A stretch of DNA of 6,296 nt from an uncultured Porphyromonas sp. (GCA_927910985.1 CAKMOP010000134.1:1-6296); one strand, 5' to 3'; numbered from the stretch's first letter, positions 1 to 6,296 are shown. Program-made: numbers and translations. The notes: a model not told the origin generated them from the sequence alone.

Positions 1-619
1 TGATAGGTACCTCCTTGATCTTAAAGCCAAGACAGTAGGCGGTATACTTCATCTCGATCTGGAAGGCATAGCCTTTGAAGTGTACTTCGGGGAGTACCAT
101 CGTCTCTAAGACACGGCGGCGATAGCAGACGAAGCCTGCGGTAGTGTCCTTGACAGGCATTCCCGTGATGAGTCGTACATAGAGCGAAGCGCCATAGCTC
201 ATCAGGATACGGTCTAAAGGCCAGTTCTTCACGTGCCCCCCACGTGTGTAGCGCGAGCCAACGGATACGTCTGCCCCCTGCTCAGCACACGCCTTGTAGA
301 GCTCGAGGAGCTTTATGGGAGGGTGGCTGAAGTCGCAGTCCATCTCAAAGATATATTCGTAGTCACGCTGTAGTGCCCACTGAAAGCCTGCGATGTATGC
401 CGTGCCGAGTCCCAGCTTGCCCGATCGCTCCAAGAGGTGTACGCGCTCGGGATATTCTCCTTGCTTCTCGCGGACGATGCCAGCTGTCCCATCAGGGGAG
501 CCATCATCGACAATAAGCAGGTGGAAGGGGTGGGAAAGTGCCAGAACGGTGTCAATCATCTGGGCGATGTTCTCCCGTTCGTTGTAGGTGGGTATGATAA
601 CTATGCTATCGCTCTTCAT
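1..619 (-). CDS. Polyprenol-phosphate mannosyltransferase-like family 2 glycosyltransferase (partial, 3' end outside window)
   Basis: Reading leftwards from ATG at 619, about 206 codons are visible. The family is usually near 245 residues, so roughly the last 40 are missing. Visible GT-A motifs, in order: PTYNE at residues 10-14, VDDGSPDGT at 37-45 (nucleotide-sugar binding), KLGLGTAY near 68-75, the metal-binding MDCDFSH at 93-99 (D94 and D96), GSRY at 121-124, and AGFVCYRR further on. This pattern is that of the DPM1 / polyprenol monophosphomannose synthase group, which moves mannose (or another hexose) from a nucleotide sugar to a polyprenyl phosphate at the inner face of the cytoplasmic membrane. 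The sugar and lipid cannot be fixed from sequence, and no membrane segment lies in the visible part. An in-frame ATG at 634 would add five residues (MSTYY). I prefer 619 because the protein then begins four residues before the usual first beta strand and the ATG follows an AT-rich stretch. The gene is divergent from korAB. Confidence 0.9.
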   Translation of the reverse strand, partial: MKSDSIVIIPTYNERENIAQMIDTVLALSHPFHLLIVDDGSPDGTAGIVREKQGEYPERVHLLERSGKLGLGTAYIAGFQWALQRDYEYIFEMDCDFSHPPIKLLELYKACAEQGADVSVGSRYTRGGHVKNWPLDRILMSYGASLYVRLITGMPVKDTTAGFVCYRRRVLETMVLPEVHFKGYAFQIEMKYTAYCLGFKIKEVPI

Positions 620-689
620 ATAATATGTTGACATCCGAACCTGTGACGTACAAGGGCACAATCTAATCCCTTTAGGTCGATATCATAAG

Positions 690-697
690 CAAAGATA
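690..697 (-). promoter_or_regulatory. Candidate -7 element for the glycosyltransferase gene
   Basis: On the minus strand this reads TATCTTTG, a full match to the Bacteroidota -7 consensus TAnnTTTG, and it lies about 70 nt before the ATG at 619. There is no TTTG or TTG at the right distance upstream (19-21 bp), so the promoter is supported by one box only. It is the best leftward candidate I see between 620 and 800. Confidence 0.4.
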
Positions 698-856
698 CCA
701 AGATTTGTGCAGTCTCTGTGCGACCAATATGAGCACAAGCCCTGATTCATACGCCTTTGAGGAAATAGAGAAGATTACTTTATAGATGGTTTATGTGCGT
801 TTTATCAGTGCTCCAACTGATTCCTGCATCTATCAGTCGAGGGGCGTTGCACACTT

Positions 857-922
857 TCCTTTTTTGGAATAAGCTCGCTCCAATCTTGGAATGAACGTTT
901 TCCACGGGTGGAAAGTTGATCG
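857..922. repeat. Three tandem 22-bp units, each with a TCC-N6-GGAA dyad
   Basis: Units run 857-878, 879-900 and 901-922. In each, TCC starts the unit and GGAA follows six bases later, so TCC falls at 857, 879 and 901 and GGAA at 866, 888 and 910, an exact 22-bp period. Each unit is itself a small dyad: TTCC/GGAA in the first, TCCAA-TC-TTGGA in the second, TTTCCA-CGGG-TGGAAA in the third (the last two are perfect). The bases between the conserved parts differ, so this is a periodic motif rather than recent exact duplication. No fourth copy is evident at the expected phase on either side. A spacing of about two helical turns would put all three dyads on one DNA face, as in an operator array. 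Part of a dispersed intergenic repeat is the other option. Confidence 0.6.
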
Positions 923-1002
923 AGAAATAGAGCGGAGAAGGTGCTAATCACTGAATCGGAAGCCCTCTATCGCATAGATCAAGAAGGCCTCTTAGGCGTT
1001 TA

Positions 1003-1016
1003 TGACCTCCCGGTCA
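1003..1016. repeat. Short inverted repeat TGACC-TCCC-GGTCA
   Basis: Perfect 5-bp arms around a 4-bp spacer, about 75 bp upstream of the kor -33 box. It could be an operator half-site pair, but a dyad this short can arise by chance. Confidence 0.25.
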
Positions 1017-1051
1017 AGTGATGAAGCTCCTCTCCTAAGGAAAAGGCACTA

Positions 1052-1066
1052 TAATCCTCCTGATTA
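1052..1066. repeat. Short inverted repeat TAATC-CTCCT-GATTA upstream of the kor promoter
   Basis: Perfect 5-bp arms with a 5-bp spacer, ending 25 bp before the kor -33 box. Its position suits a regulator binding site, and the AT-rich stretch that follows (1070-1083) could serve as an UP-like element. No known regulator motif is recognised. Confidence 0.3.
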
Positions 1067-1091
1067 GGAAAATATTTAATTAAGGAGAAGG

Positions 1092-1123
1092 TTTGGCAAG
1101 CTGTACTTTATTCCTTAGCTTTG
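1092..1123 (+). promoter_or_regulatory. Bacteroidota-type promoter of korAB
   Basis: TTTG at 1092-1095 is the -33 box and TAGCTTTG at 1116-1123 is the -7 box, an exact match to TAnnTTTG. The 20-bp spacer falls within the 19-21 bp used by the primary sigma factor of Bacteroides and relatives. An AT-rich stretch lies just upstream. Transcription should start near 1128-1131, giving a leader of about 140 nt before the korA ATG at 1270. Confidence 0.75.
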
Positions 1124-1150
1124 TTTCGCATTTGCAGAATAAAGTAAGCA

Positions 1151-1238
1151 ATGTTGGCACAGTATGTCCTCTATCACTAACGGTACTATTCCTTGCCAGA
1201 AGACACAACCTCCCCTTAGTGGCGGGCCGTGCCAGCAT
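1151..1238 (+). promoter_or_regulatory. Possible folded region in the korA 5' leader
   Basis: Bases 1151-1160 can pair with 1229-1238 as a 10-bp stem with one G-U pair, and inside it CACTAA at 1175-1180 pairs with TTAGTG at 1216-1221. Both stems are nested and lie wholly within the predicted leader. There is no riboswitch family that I recognise and no T-rich terminator after the stem. The fold may be chance. Confidence 0.25.
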
Positions 1239-1331
1239 ACATAGTTATATAATCATTGTAGTAAAAGCTATGGACGAACAGAAAGCGGTCAAAACCCTCA
1301 AAGACATTGTAATCCGCTTCTCCGGTGACTC

Positions 1332-1337
1332 GGGGGG
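1332..1337 (+). other. G6 homopolymer: +1 frameshift site in korA
   Basis: The frame from ATG 1270 reads FSGDSG and then GRYAV to an early stop. The next frame reads DGMQLTGT. Five Gs here would give the invariant GDSGDGM. The sixth G therefore breaks the gene inside its most conserved N-terminal motif. Confidence 0.9.
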
Positions 1338-3027
1338 ACGGTATGCAGTTGACAGGGACGATCTTCTCTGACCTCTCCGCTATGACGGGGAACACCATCT
1401 CAACTCTCCCCGACTTCCCCGCGGAAATTCGCGCACCTCAAGGCACACTCAGTGGCGTATCTGGCTATCAAGTCCAGATTGGCTCCCGCTCGGTACGCAC
1501 CCCTGGGGAGAATGCGGATATCCTCGTTGCAATGAATCCTGCTGCGCTTAAGGTAAGCATCAAATACCTGAAGAAGGATTCCATCATCATCATCGATACC
1601 GACTCGTTTACTGCGAATGACCTGCGCAAGGCAGAGTTCAAGACAGAAGAGCCATTCGATGAGCTTGGGCTCAAGACCCAGCAGATCATCCCAGCACCTA
1701 TCTCTTCCATTGTCAAGGAAGGGCTCAAGGATTTCGGACTTGATGCTAAGTCCGCCCTGCGATGCAAGAATATGTTTGCCTTAGGGCTCATCTGCTGGAT
1801 ATGTGACCGTCCGCTGGAACCCGCAGAGCAGTTCCTCGCACGTAAGTTCGCCAAGAAGCCCCAGCTTCGTGATGCCAATATCGCTTCACTCAATCACGGG
1901 TTTGACTTCGGTGCTAACACCCATGCTTCAGCCAGCATCTTCCGCATCGAGACACAGAAGCCTGTACCTGGACGTTACCTTGATGTCAATGGGAACAAGG
2001 CTACGGCCTATGGGCTGATCGCAGCCTCCGAACGAGCAGGGCTCGAGCTCTTCCTCGGTAGCTATCCTATTACTCCTGCTACGGATATTCTTCACGAGTT
2101 AGCTAAGCACAAGGCTCTCGGCGTGAAAACCGTACAGGCCGAAGACGAAATCGCAGGGATTTGTACCGCTATCGGAGCTGCCTTCGCTGGTGACCTTGCC
2201 GTAACGACTACCTCAGGTCCAGGGCTTGCGCTCAAGAGCGAAGCAATTGGTCTTGCGGTGATGTCAGAGCTCCCACTCATCATTATTGATGTACAGCGCG
2301 GTGGTCCTTCTACAGGTCTTCCAACGAAGAGCGAACAGACCGACCTGATGCAGGCTCTCTATGGTCGTAATGGGGAAGCACCTATACCCGTACTGGCTGC
2401 TACGACACCTGACACCTGTTTCCTCTATGCCTACTGGGCTGCGAAGATTGCCGTTGAGCATATGACCCCTGTGATCCTGCTTACGGATACCTTCGTTGCT
2501 AATGGCTCTTCGGCTTGGCGTATACCTGACTTCCACGAGCTACCTACCATCGAGCCTAACTATGTCTCTAAGCTCCCCGAAGGTGTTGCCGAAGGATGGC
2601 GCCCTTATTACCGTAATGAAGAGACCAAGGTTCGCTACTGGGCTGTACCGGGTACTCCAGGTTTCGAGCATCGTCTTGGTGGGCTTGAGAAGAACTATAC
2701 GACCAGTGCGATTAGTACAGATGCGGCGAACCACGCCCTTATGGTAAAGACGCGTCAGGAGAAGATTGACTATATCTCCAATGTCATTCCTCCACTCGAA
2801 GTCGAAGGAGATCAGGATGCAGATACGCTCATCGTAGGCTGGGGTGGTACCTATGGGCACCTCTATGAAGCTGCTCATAAGGTGCGCGAACGTGGGTACA
2901 AGATTGCACATGCGCACTTCGCCTTCGTAAATCCTCTACCTAAGAACACAGAGGAAGTACTCCGTCGCTATAAGAAGGTCATCGTCGCCGAGCAGAATAC
3001 GGGTATGTTTGCCCGCCATCTGCGCGG

Positions 3028-3031
3028 TTTT
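3028..3031 (+). other. T4 homopolymer: second +1 frameshift site in korA
   Basis: With four Ts the frame ends as RGFD and stops at 3035-3037. With three Ts it reads RGLIDNFVPRQYNEVTG and continues to the TAG at 3129-3131, giving the usual KorA C-terminus and normal 4-nt spacing to korB. Confidence 0.88.
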
Positions 3032-3135
3032 GATTGACAACTTCGTGCCACGCCAGTACAATGAGGTAACAGGTCAGCCCTTCATCCTCTCCCACTTAGT
3101 CGAAGAATTCATCAAACTTATCGAAGAATAGCCCT

Positions 3136-4170
3136 ATGGAAACGAATGCAAACCCAGTGAAGTTAGACGCTAAATGCTTCAAGAGTGACCAGTATGTACG
3201 CTGGTGTCCTGGTTGCGGTGACCACGGTGTCCTGGCTACTCTCCAGAAGTCAATGGCCGAAGTCGGCATCTCTACCGAGCAGACAGCCGTCATCTCAGGG
3301 ATTGGGTGCTCTTCGCGTCTACCTTATTATATGAATGCCTATGGTTTCCATACCATCCATGGGCGTGCTGCAGCTATTGCTACGGGACTCAAGACAGCTC
3401 GTCCTGACCTTTGTGTCTGGATCGCTACAGGGGATGGAGACAGCTTGGCTATCGGTGGTAACCACTTCATCCACGCTATCCGTCGTAATGTAGACCTCAA
3501 CTTCATCCTGTTCAATAACCGAATCTATGGCCTGACGAAGGGGCAGTATTCTCCTACGTCAGAGCGTGGCTTCGTCTCGAAGAGTTCTCCATTCGGTACG
3601 GTAGAAGATCCATTCATCCCAGCCGAACTCTGCTTTGGTGCGCGTGGTCGCTTCTTTGCTCGCTCATTGGATATCGATATGAAGCTTCTCGGGCAGTGTA
3701 TGGTGGCTTGTGCAAAGCATAAGGGTGCTGCCGTCGTCGAAGTCTTAGTGAACTGCGTCATCTTCAACGATGGTGTACACAAGAACGTCGCGCAGCGTGA
3801 TGTCCGTGATGACCGCTCTATCGTCCTTCGCCATGGCGAAAAGATGATCTTCGGTAAAGAGAAGAACAAGGGGATTGTCCTCGAAGGTCTTCGCCTTAAG
3901 GCCGTCACAATCGGAGAAGATGGATACACCTTAGATGATGTCTTGACACACGATGCATACGAGAAAGATCCCACGCTACACACGATGCTTGCCATGATGG
4001 GCACGAGCGATGATATGCCTGTGGCCTTCGGGGTCATCCGTGATGTAGATGATATCTGCTATGACCAAGCTGTCACACAGCAGATCGAAGAAGTACGTGC
4101 TCAGAAGCCAGGTATCCGCACCCTCGAAGATCTTCTAATGAAGGATGCTTACTGGGAAGTGAAGGAATAA
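3136..4170 (+). CDS. korB: 2-oxoglutarate:ferredoxin oxidoreductase subunit beta
   Basis: This intact 344-residue protein is the thiamine-diphosphate- and iron-sulfur-binding subunit of the KorAB enzyme. CPGCG at 24-28 and two further cysteines, C58 (GIGCSSR) and C207 (VNCVIF), match the four ligands of the single [4Fe-4S] cluster of two-subunit 2-oxoacid:ferredoxin oxidoreductases. GDGDSLAIGGNH at 99-110, with NN at 127-128, is the ThDP/Mg motif. SGIGCSSR and HTIHGRAAAIATGLK are also typical. All key residues are present and the length is normal. ATG 3136 is the only sensible start: it lies 4 nt after the corrected korA stop, so translation is probably coupled, and there is no clear Shine-Dalgarno site. 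No ferredoxin or gamma gene follows, as expected when gamma is fused to KorA. The substrate is called 2-oxoglutarate from overall similarity to Bacteroidota KorB; another 2-oxoacid cannot be fully excluded. Confidence 0.95.
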   Translation: METNANPVKLDAKCFKSDQYVRWCPGCGDHGVLATLQKSMAEVGISTEQTAVISGIGCSSRLPYYMNAYGFHTIHGRAAAIATGLKTARPDLCVWIATGDGDSLAIGGNHFIHAIRRNVDLNFILFNNRIYGLTKGQYSPTSERGFVSKSSPFGTVEDPFIPAELCFGARGRFFARSLDIDMKLLGQCMVACAKHKGAAVVEVLVNCVIFNDGVHKNVAQRDVRDDRSIVLRHGEKMIFGKEKNKGIVLEGLRLKAVTIGEDGYTLDDVLTHDAYEKDPTLHTMLAMMGTSDDMPVAFGVIRDVDDICYDQAVTQQIEEVRAQKPGIRTLEDLLMKDAYWEVKE

Positions 4171-4198
4171 GCCCCTTCTTAAGTATATCCTCTCAGAT

Positions 4199-4247
4199 AA
4201 ACGCGATCAGCCCCTCTCCACTCAGTGGAGAGGGGCTGATCGCGTTT
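4199..4247. terminator. Bidirectional terminator hairpin between korB and porN
   Basis: A perfect inverted repeat: the 24-base arm at 4199-4222 is the exact reverse complement of 4224-4247 around one central C. As RNA this is about 23 bp with a TCA loop, including a CCCCTCTCCAC/GTGGAGAGGGG core. It starts 28 nt after the korB stop and lies 15 nt past the end of porN, between convergent genes, so it can stop both transcripts. The arms end in TTT on either strand, but the following T-tracts are short and interrupted. Confidence 0.85.
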
Positions 4248-4262
4248 GTACTCTTGTGCCTG

Positions 4263-5267
4263 TTAGTAGCCTCTACCTCGAGCCGATCGCGTCAGAGGCT
4301 GAGGAGAAGAAGCTGTCTTAGGGCTATCTACATGGAGCTTCTTTCCTTTCGACTTCCCTTTATATCCATTCTTAGCAGGGGACTTAGGCTGGTACAATGT
4401 GCTATCAGGGAGATAGAGCTGAGCCTTGAAGTCCGATAGATTCTGCTCAATACGCTCTTGTGCCGTCTTCTGTTCTTCGGGAGTCTTATGCTCTTGCATG
4501 AGGGTACGGCCACGTAGATTCTCCGTCTTGACAATCTCTCCCTTATATAGGCCCAAGCGGAAGAAGTCGAAGAGCGTCCCTCTATAGGCGGTATTCTCTT
4601 CGCTTAGAGGGAGGCGTACATCGTGAAGGAAGGGAGCCAGATCTCTGTAGCGTACCCAAAAGAGAGGAAGACGTACCTCTCCATAATCACCCACACCAGT
4701 GAGTACGGGGCAAAGCGCTTCGACTTGCGTGGCATAAGTAGAAGTGCCTTCATCAAAGACATGAGCTTCTTTTAGATAGTAAGCCTTGACTTCACTGGAG
4801 GGAATAGTGTGCTCCTGACCTTCAATATAATTGATATGGAAGCGCTCTAAGAAGTCAGGAAAGCTCAAACGATGGGCATCATCAAGGCGCTCCGCTCCGT
4901 CTATATACTCATATACTGGAAGCTGCCCCGTGGCATAAAGTCTGAATATATGAGTGAAGAGGTTCGCTTCTTGCTTCGTGGGGATCTCGGGAGTATAGAG
5001 TGGGGCATTAGCCGACTGCAAGAGGTCAATAAAGCGATATACAGCTCTTCTCCAAGCAATCTGCTCACTGGCGATGGAATCTTCAGCTAAGAACTCTTGA
5101 GCTCGCAGGGAAAGCTCTGAGGAGATCTTATCCTCTCTCTGCTTCACTTTTTGCTCCACCTTGGGCATTCCCTTACGAACAAGGGGACTCCGCGGTGCAT
5201 CTTGGGCAGATAGAGCCAGCGAAGAGAGGAAAATACTTGAGAAAAATATGGAGATTGTTCGCTTCAT
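4263..5267 (-). CDS. porN: Type IX secretion system protein PorN (GldN family)
   Basis: PorN is a periplasmic protein that forms a large ring with the lipoprotein PorK under the outer membrane in the type IX secretion system. The 334-residue product starts MKRTISIFFSSIFL, a signal peptide with a basic start and hydrophobic core, with likely cleavage after LSA at residue 21. The family core follows: a Trp-Arg-x-x-Tyr-Arg-x-Ile-Asp-Leu segment, NAPLYTP, then NLFTHIFRLYATGQLPVYEYIDG near 102-124, and RFHINYIE near 141-148. The C-terminal ~40 residues are rich in Lys, Ser, Pro and Arg (KNGYKGKSKGKK) and probably disordered. The length is slightly below the ~360 residues of P. gingivalis PorN, mostly through terminal variation as far as I can judge. 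It starts 24 nt after porM on the same strand and is presumably cotranscribed from the upstream por genes. No promoter is seen in the gap. It ends just before the shared terminator. Confidence 0.93.
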   Translation of the reverse strand: MKRTISIFFSSIFLSSLALSAQDAPRSPLVRKGMPKVEQKVKQREDKISSELSLRAQEFLAEDSIASEQIAWRRAVYRFIDLLQSANAPLYTPEIPTKQEANLFTHIFRLYATGQLPVYEYIDGAERLDDAHRLSFPDFLERFHINYIEGQEHTIPSSEVKAYYLKEAHVFDEGTSTYATQVEALCPVLTGVGDYGEVRLPLFWVRYRDLAPFLHDVRLPLSEENTAYRGTLFDFFRLGLYKGEIVKTENLRGRTLMQEHKTPEEQKTAQERIEQNLSDFKAQLYLPDSTLYQPKSPAKNGYKGKSKGKKLHVDSPKTASSPQPLTRSARGRGY

Positions 5268-5291
5268 AGCTGCGTAGAATAATAGTCTTGT

Positions 5292-6296
5292 CTATGCGAT
5301 GATAAGCTCAAGGGATGGAAGACGGCGCTCGATGCCATCAGGGCCACGTGCGATGATGTCGGTGATGAAGAGTCTCCTGCCGTGAGGGATATTTTGGATG
5401 AGGCGTATTTGACGATCGGAAAAGCTGCCTCCTTGTGTCGATTCGGGTAGGGCATTCCCCAGAGTATCAAAAGCTAAGAGTTCGAAACGTAGTACATTGT
5501 AATTAATGTCCAGGAAGGAATCATCAAGAGCTGCACGAACGCCGCCAGAAGCGAGTAGGGCACTCTTAGCGATACGTCCGCCCTTAAAGCGCATAGTGTT
5601 CCCTCCAGTAGTAGGTATATTAAGGTAGGGGGACGGATCTGGAAGCGAGCGTACACGTAGCTTTTTCTGAGCAACGGTGAGACTCTTTCCTCCACCCATC
5701 TTGGCGACGACTGAGATGGAGACTTCTCCCCCAGCTTTTGCTGGATGTGCGATCCATAAGTCTCCCTTACGAGTAAGTGTACCCGAAGAAATGGTAGCCG
5801 TTAGGTCTTGGAGGGCAACTCCTGGGACGGCGATCTGGATAGGATTATCGATGCCGGCATAGAGCACATTCATCATGGTGGGGGCAATAGTCGCAGTAGG
5901 TTCAATCACCGTATAGCTGCTCTCAAAGGGACTGCGCACTATGGTGCCATCATTGAGAGTGGCTTCGATATGCCCTCTGATGGGAAAGGTGCCTGTTGAG
6001 GATGTCGTCAAGCTAATCCGTCCTTCTGCCGAAGGGGGGAGCTCATTTCCGTGGAGGAAAATCTTTGGATGCTTTGTTGTATCGATACTACTAAGGATGA
6101 TATTCGCTTGGAAAGGAATCCCCTGAAGTACAATGCGACTATCGGGGATTACCTGAGCGGTGAGCTTATTGGATCTATAGTCGGAGGCTCCTATGCTGCG
6201 CAGTAGTTCGCTGAGGATCTCACCTTCGACATAGCGCAGGCTGTTCTGCAGCTGGGTAAGCTGGGTAATGCAGCAAGTAGCAGGCATTATTCTCGA
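5292..6296 (-). CDS. porM: Type IX secretion system protein PorM/GldM, C-terminal part (5' end outside window)
   Basis: The frame is open to the window edge and ends at TAG (5294-5292), giving about 334 residues of a protein normally near 515. PorM is anchored in the inner membrane by an N-terminal helix; with PorL it forms the proton-driven motor, and its long periplasmic domains reach the PorK-PorN ring. The visible part starts in the helical first periplasmic domain (LTQLQNSLRYVEGEILSEL, then IGASDYRSNKL and VIPDS), then passes through beta-rich domains with the motifs PIRGHIEATLNDG, NVLYAGIDNPI and AVPGV, and VISGG-like repeats, ending in the C-terminal domain (FLDINYNVLRFEL, SFSDRQIRLIQNIPHGRRLFI, then DGIERRLPSLELII). 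The transmembrane anchor and true start are not in the window. The internal ATG at 6287 is not a start: the frame continues upstream and the homology begins mid-domain. porN follows 24 nt later, as in the porPKLMN locus. Confidence 0.92.
   Translation of the reverse strand, partial: SRIMPATCCITQLTQLQNSLRYVEGEILSELLRSIGASDYRSNKLTAQVIPDSRIVLQGIPFQANIILSSIDTTKHPKIFLHGNELPPSAEGRISLTTSSTGTFPIRGHIEATLNDGTIVRSPFESSYTVIEPTATIAPTMMNVLYAGIDNPIQIAVPGVALQDLTATISSGTLTRKGDLWIAHPAKAGGEVSISVVAKMGGGKSLTVAQKKLRVRSLPDPSPYLNIPTTGGNTMRFKGGRIAKSALLASGGVRAALDDSFLDINYNVLRFELLAFDTLGNALPESTQGGSFSDRQIRLIQNIPHGRRLFITDIIARGPDGIERRLPSLELIIA

Larger units (their letters stand above)
620..1269. other. 650-bp intergenic region between divergent glycosyltransferase and korA genes
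   Basis: No convincing gene is present on either strand. It contains the leftward -7 element (690-697), a three-unit 22-bp periodic repeat (857-922), short dyads at 987-997, 1003-1016 and 1052-1066, an AT-rich stretch (1070-1083), the rightward kor promoter (1092-1123) and a potentially folded leader (to 1269). I see nothing that explains 700-855 or 923-985. A 27-codon frame ending at 1021 has no recognisable motif. The region is long for a bacterial intergenic space, so a small RNA or the remains of a lost gene are possible, but nothing in the sequence shows either. Confidence 0.6.
1270..3131 (+). pseudogene. korA: 2-oxoglutarate:ferredoxin oxidoreductase subunit alpha, frameshifted twice as sequenced
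   Basis: KorA pairs with KorB to catalyse the reversible conversion of 2-oxoglutarate, CoA and oxidised ferredoxin to succinyl-CoA, CO2 and reduced ferredoxin in the cytoplasm. The start at ATG 1270 is chosen because it yields the usual N-terminus running into DIVIRFSGDSG. With one G removed at 1332-1337 and one T removed at 3028-3031 the protein is 619 residues, the normal size for the gamma-alpha fused form. The N-terminal ~200 residues form the gamma domain, with GDSGDGM at 19-25. The alpha (TPP-pyrimidine) domain follows, with YPITP at 265-269 and RGGPSTGLPT at 343-352, then the C-terminal domain with EQNTGMFA and a tail ending in KLIEE. As written, ATG 1270 gives only 33 residues (stop at 1369-1371). 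The longest remaining frame, from GTG 1325 to the stop at 3035-3037, has 570 codons; it lacks the first beta strand and ends before the last 33 residues. The body between the two lesions shows no decay. The stop at 3129-3131 is 4 nt before korB. Confidence 0.9.

Noticed and set aside
857..922. CRISPR array
   Set aside because: The 22-bp units adjoin each other without spacers, and only 7-8 positions per unit are conserved; there are no cas genes nearby.
941..1021. 26-residue frame (GTG start) ending ...GVYDLPVK in the intergenic region
   Set aside because: The peptide looks somewhat protein-like but is too short, has a GTG start with no initiation signals, and matches nothing I recognise. 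It could be a gene remnant but cannot be supported.
620..1269. Insertion sequence or transposon remnant
   Set aside because: No transposase-like frame, no terminal inverted repeats at the edges and no target-site duplication were found.
1093..1371. 92-codon open frame on the plus strand that runs into the start of korA
   Set aside because: The part before 1270 has no family resemblance, and its TTG start lies inside the -33 box. Only the MDEQ... segment from 1270 is real, and it is the N-terminus of korA.
1468..1893. 141-codon frame on the minus strand
   Set aside because: Fully antisense to the conserved KorA gamma domain, with no recognisable motif; a shadow of korA codon usage.
3525..4037. 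170-codon frame on the minus strand
   Set aside because: Fully antisense to korB, Ser/Arg/Pro-rich with no family features; a shadow frame.
5292..6287. Complete 331-residue gene starting at ATG 6287
   Set aside because: The reading frame stays open to the window edge, and the first residues already match the middle of PorM, so this ATG is internal and the gene is cut by the window.

Overview
The window looks like chromosomal DNA from an anaerobic member of the Bacteroidota, most likely Porphyromonas or a close relative. Three things point there. It carries the end of a porM gene followed by porN, in the gene order of the type IX secretion (Por) locus. It has a fused-type KorA/KorB 2-oxoglutarate:ferredoxin oxidoreductase. 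Its promoter elements fit the Bacteroidota TTTG / TAnnTTTG pattern, and there are no obvious Shine-Dalgarno sites. Genus-level placement is inference.

Layout: (1) Positions 1-619, minus strand: the N-terminal ~206 codons of a family-2 glycosyltransferase of the polyprenol-phosphate mannosyltransferase (DPM1-like) type; its 3' end lies outside the window. (2) Positions 620-1269: a long intergenic region between the divergent glycosyltransferase and kor genes. It holds a -7-like element facing left, an exact three-copy 22-bp periodic repeat of small dyads, a few short inverted repeats, a very good kor promoter facing right (-33 and -7 with 20-bp spacing), and a ~140-nt leader that could fold. 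(3) Positions 1270-4170, plus strand: korA then korB, 4 nt apart, encoding the alpha(gamma-fused) and beta subunits of 2-oxoglutarate:ferredoxin oxidoreductase. (4) Positions 4199-4247: a perfect 24-bp inverted repeat that should terminate transcription from both sides. (5) Positions 6296-4263, minus strand: the C-terminal part of porM and complete porN, 24 nt apart, encoding periplasmic parts of the type IX secretion machine.

The main surprise is korA. As written it is broken by two separate single-base insertions, each in a homopolymer: G6 at 1332-1337, inside the conserved GDSGDGM motif, and T4 at 3028-3031, 33 codons before the natural stop. Removing one base from each restores a full-length 619-residue KorA. 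No such lesion is visible in korB, porN, the visible porM or the visible glycosyltransferase. The choice is between sequencing or assembly error and true inactivation, and the sequence alone does not settle it.

Functionally, KorAB links 2-oxoglutarate and succinyl-CoA with ferredoxin, a central step in glutamate and amino-acid fermentation. PorM and PorN belong to the secretion machine that exports proteins with C-terminal type IX signals. The two operons converge and share no evident regulation. I found no convincing new multi-gene system. The non-coding 22-bp repeat is the least explained element.
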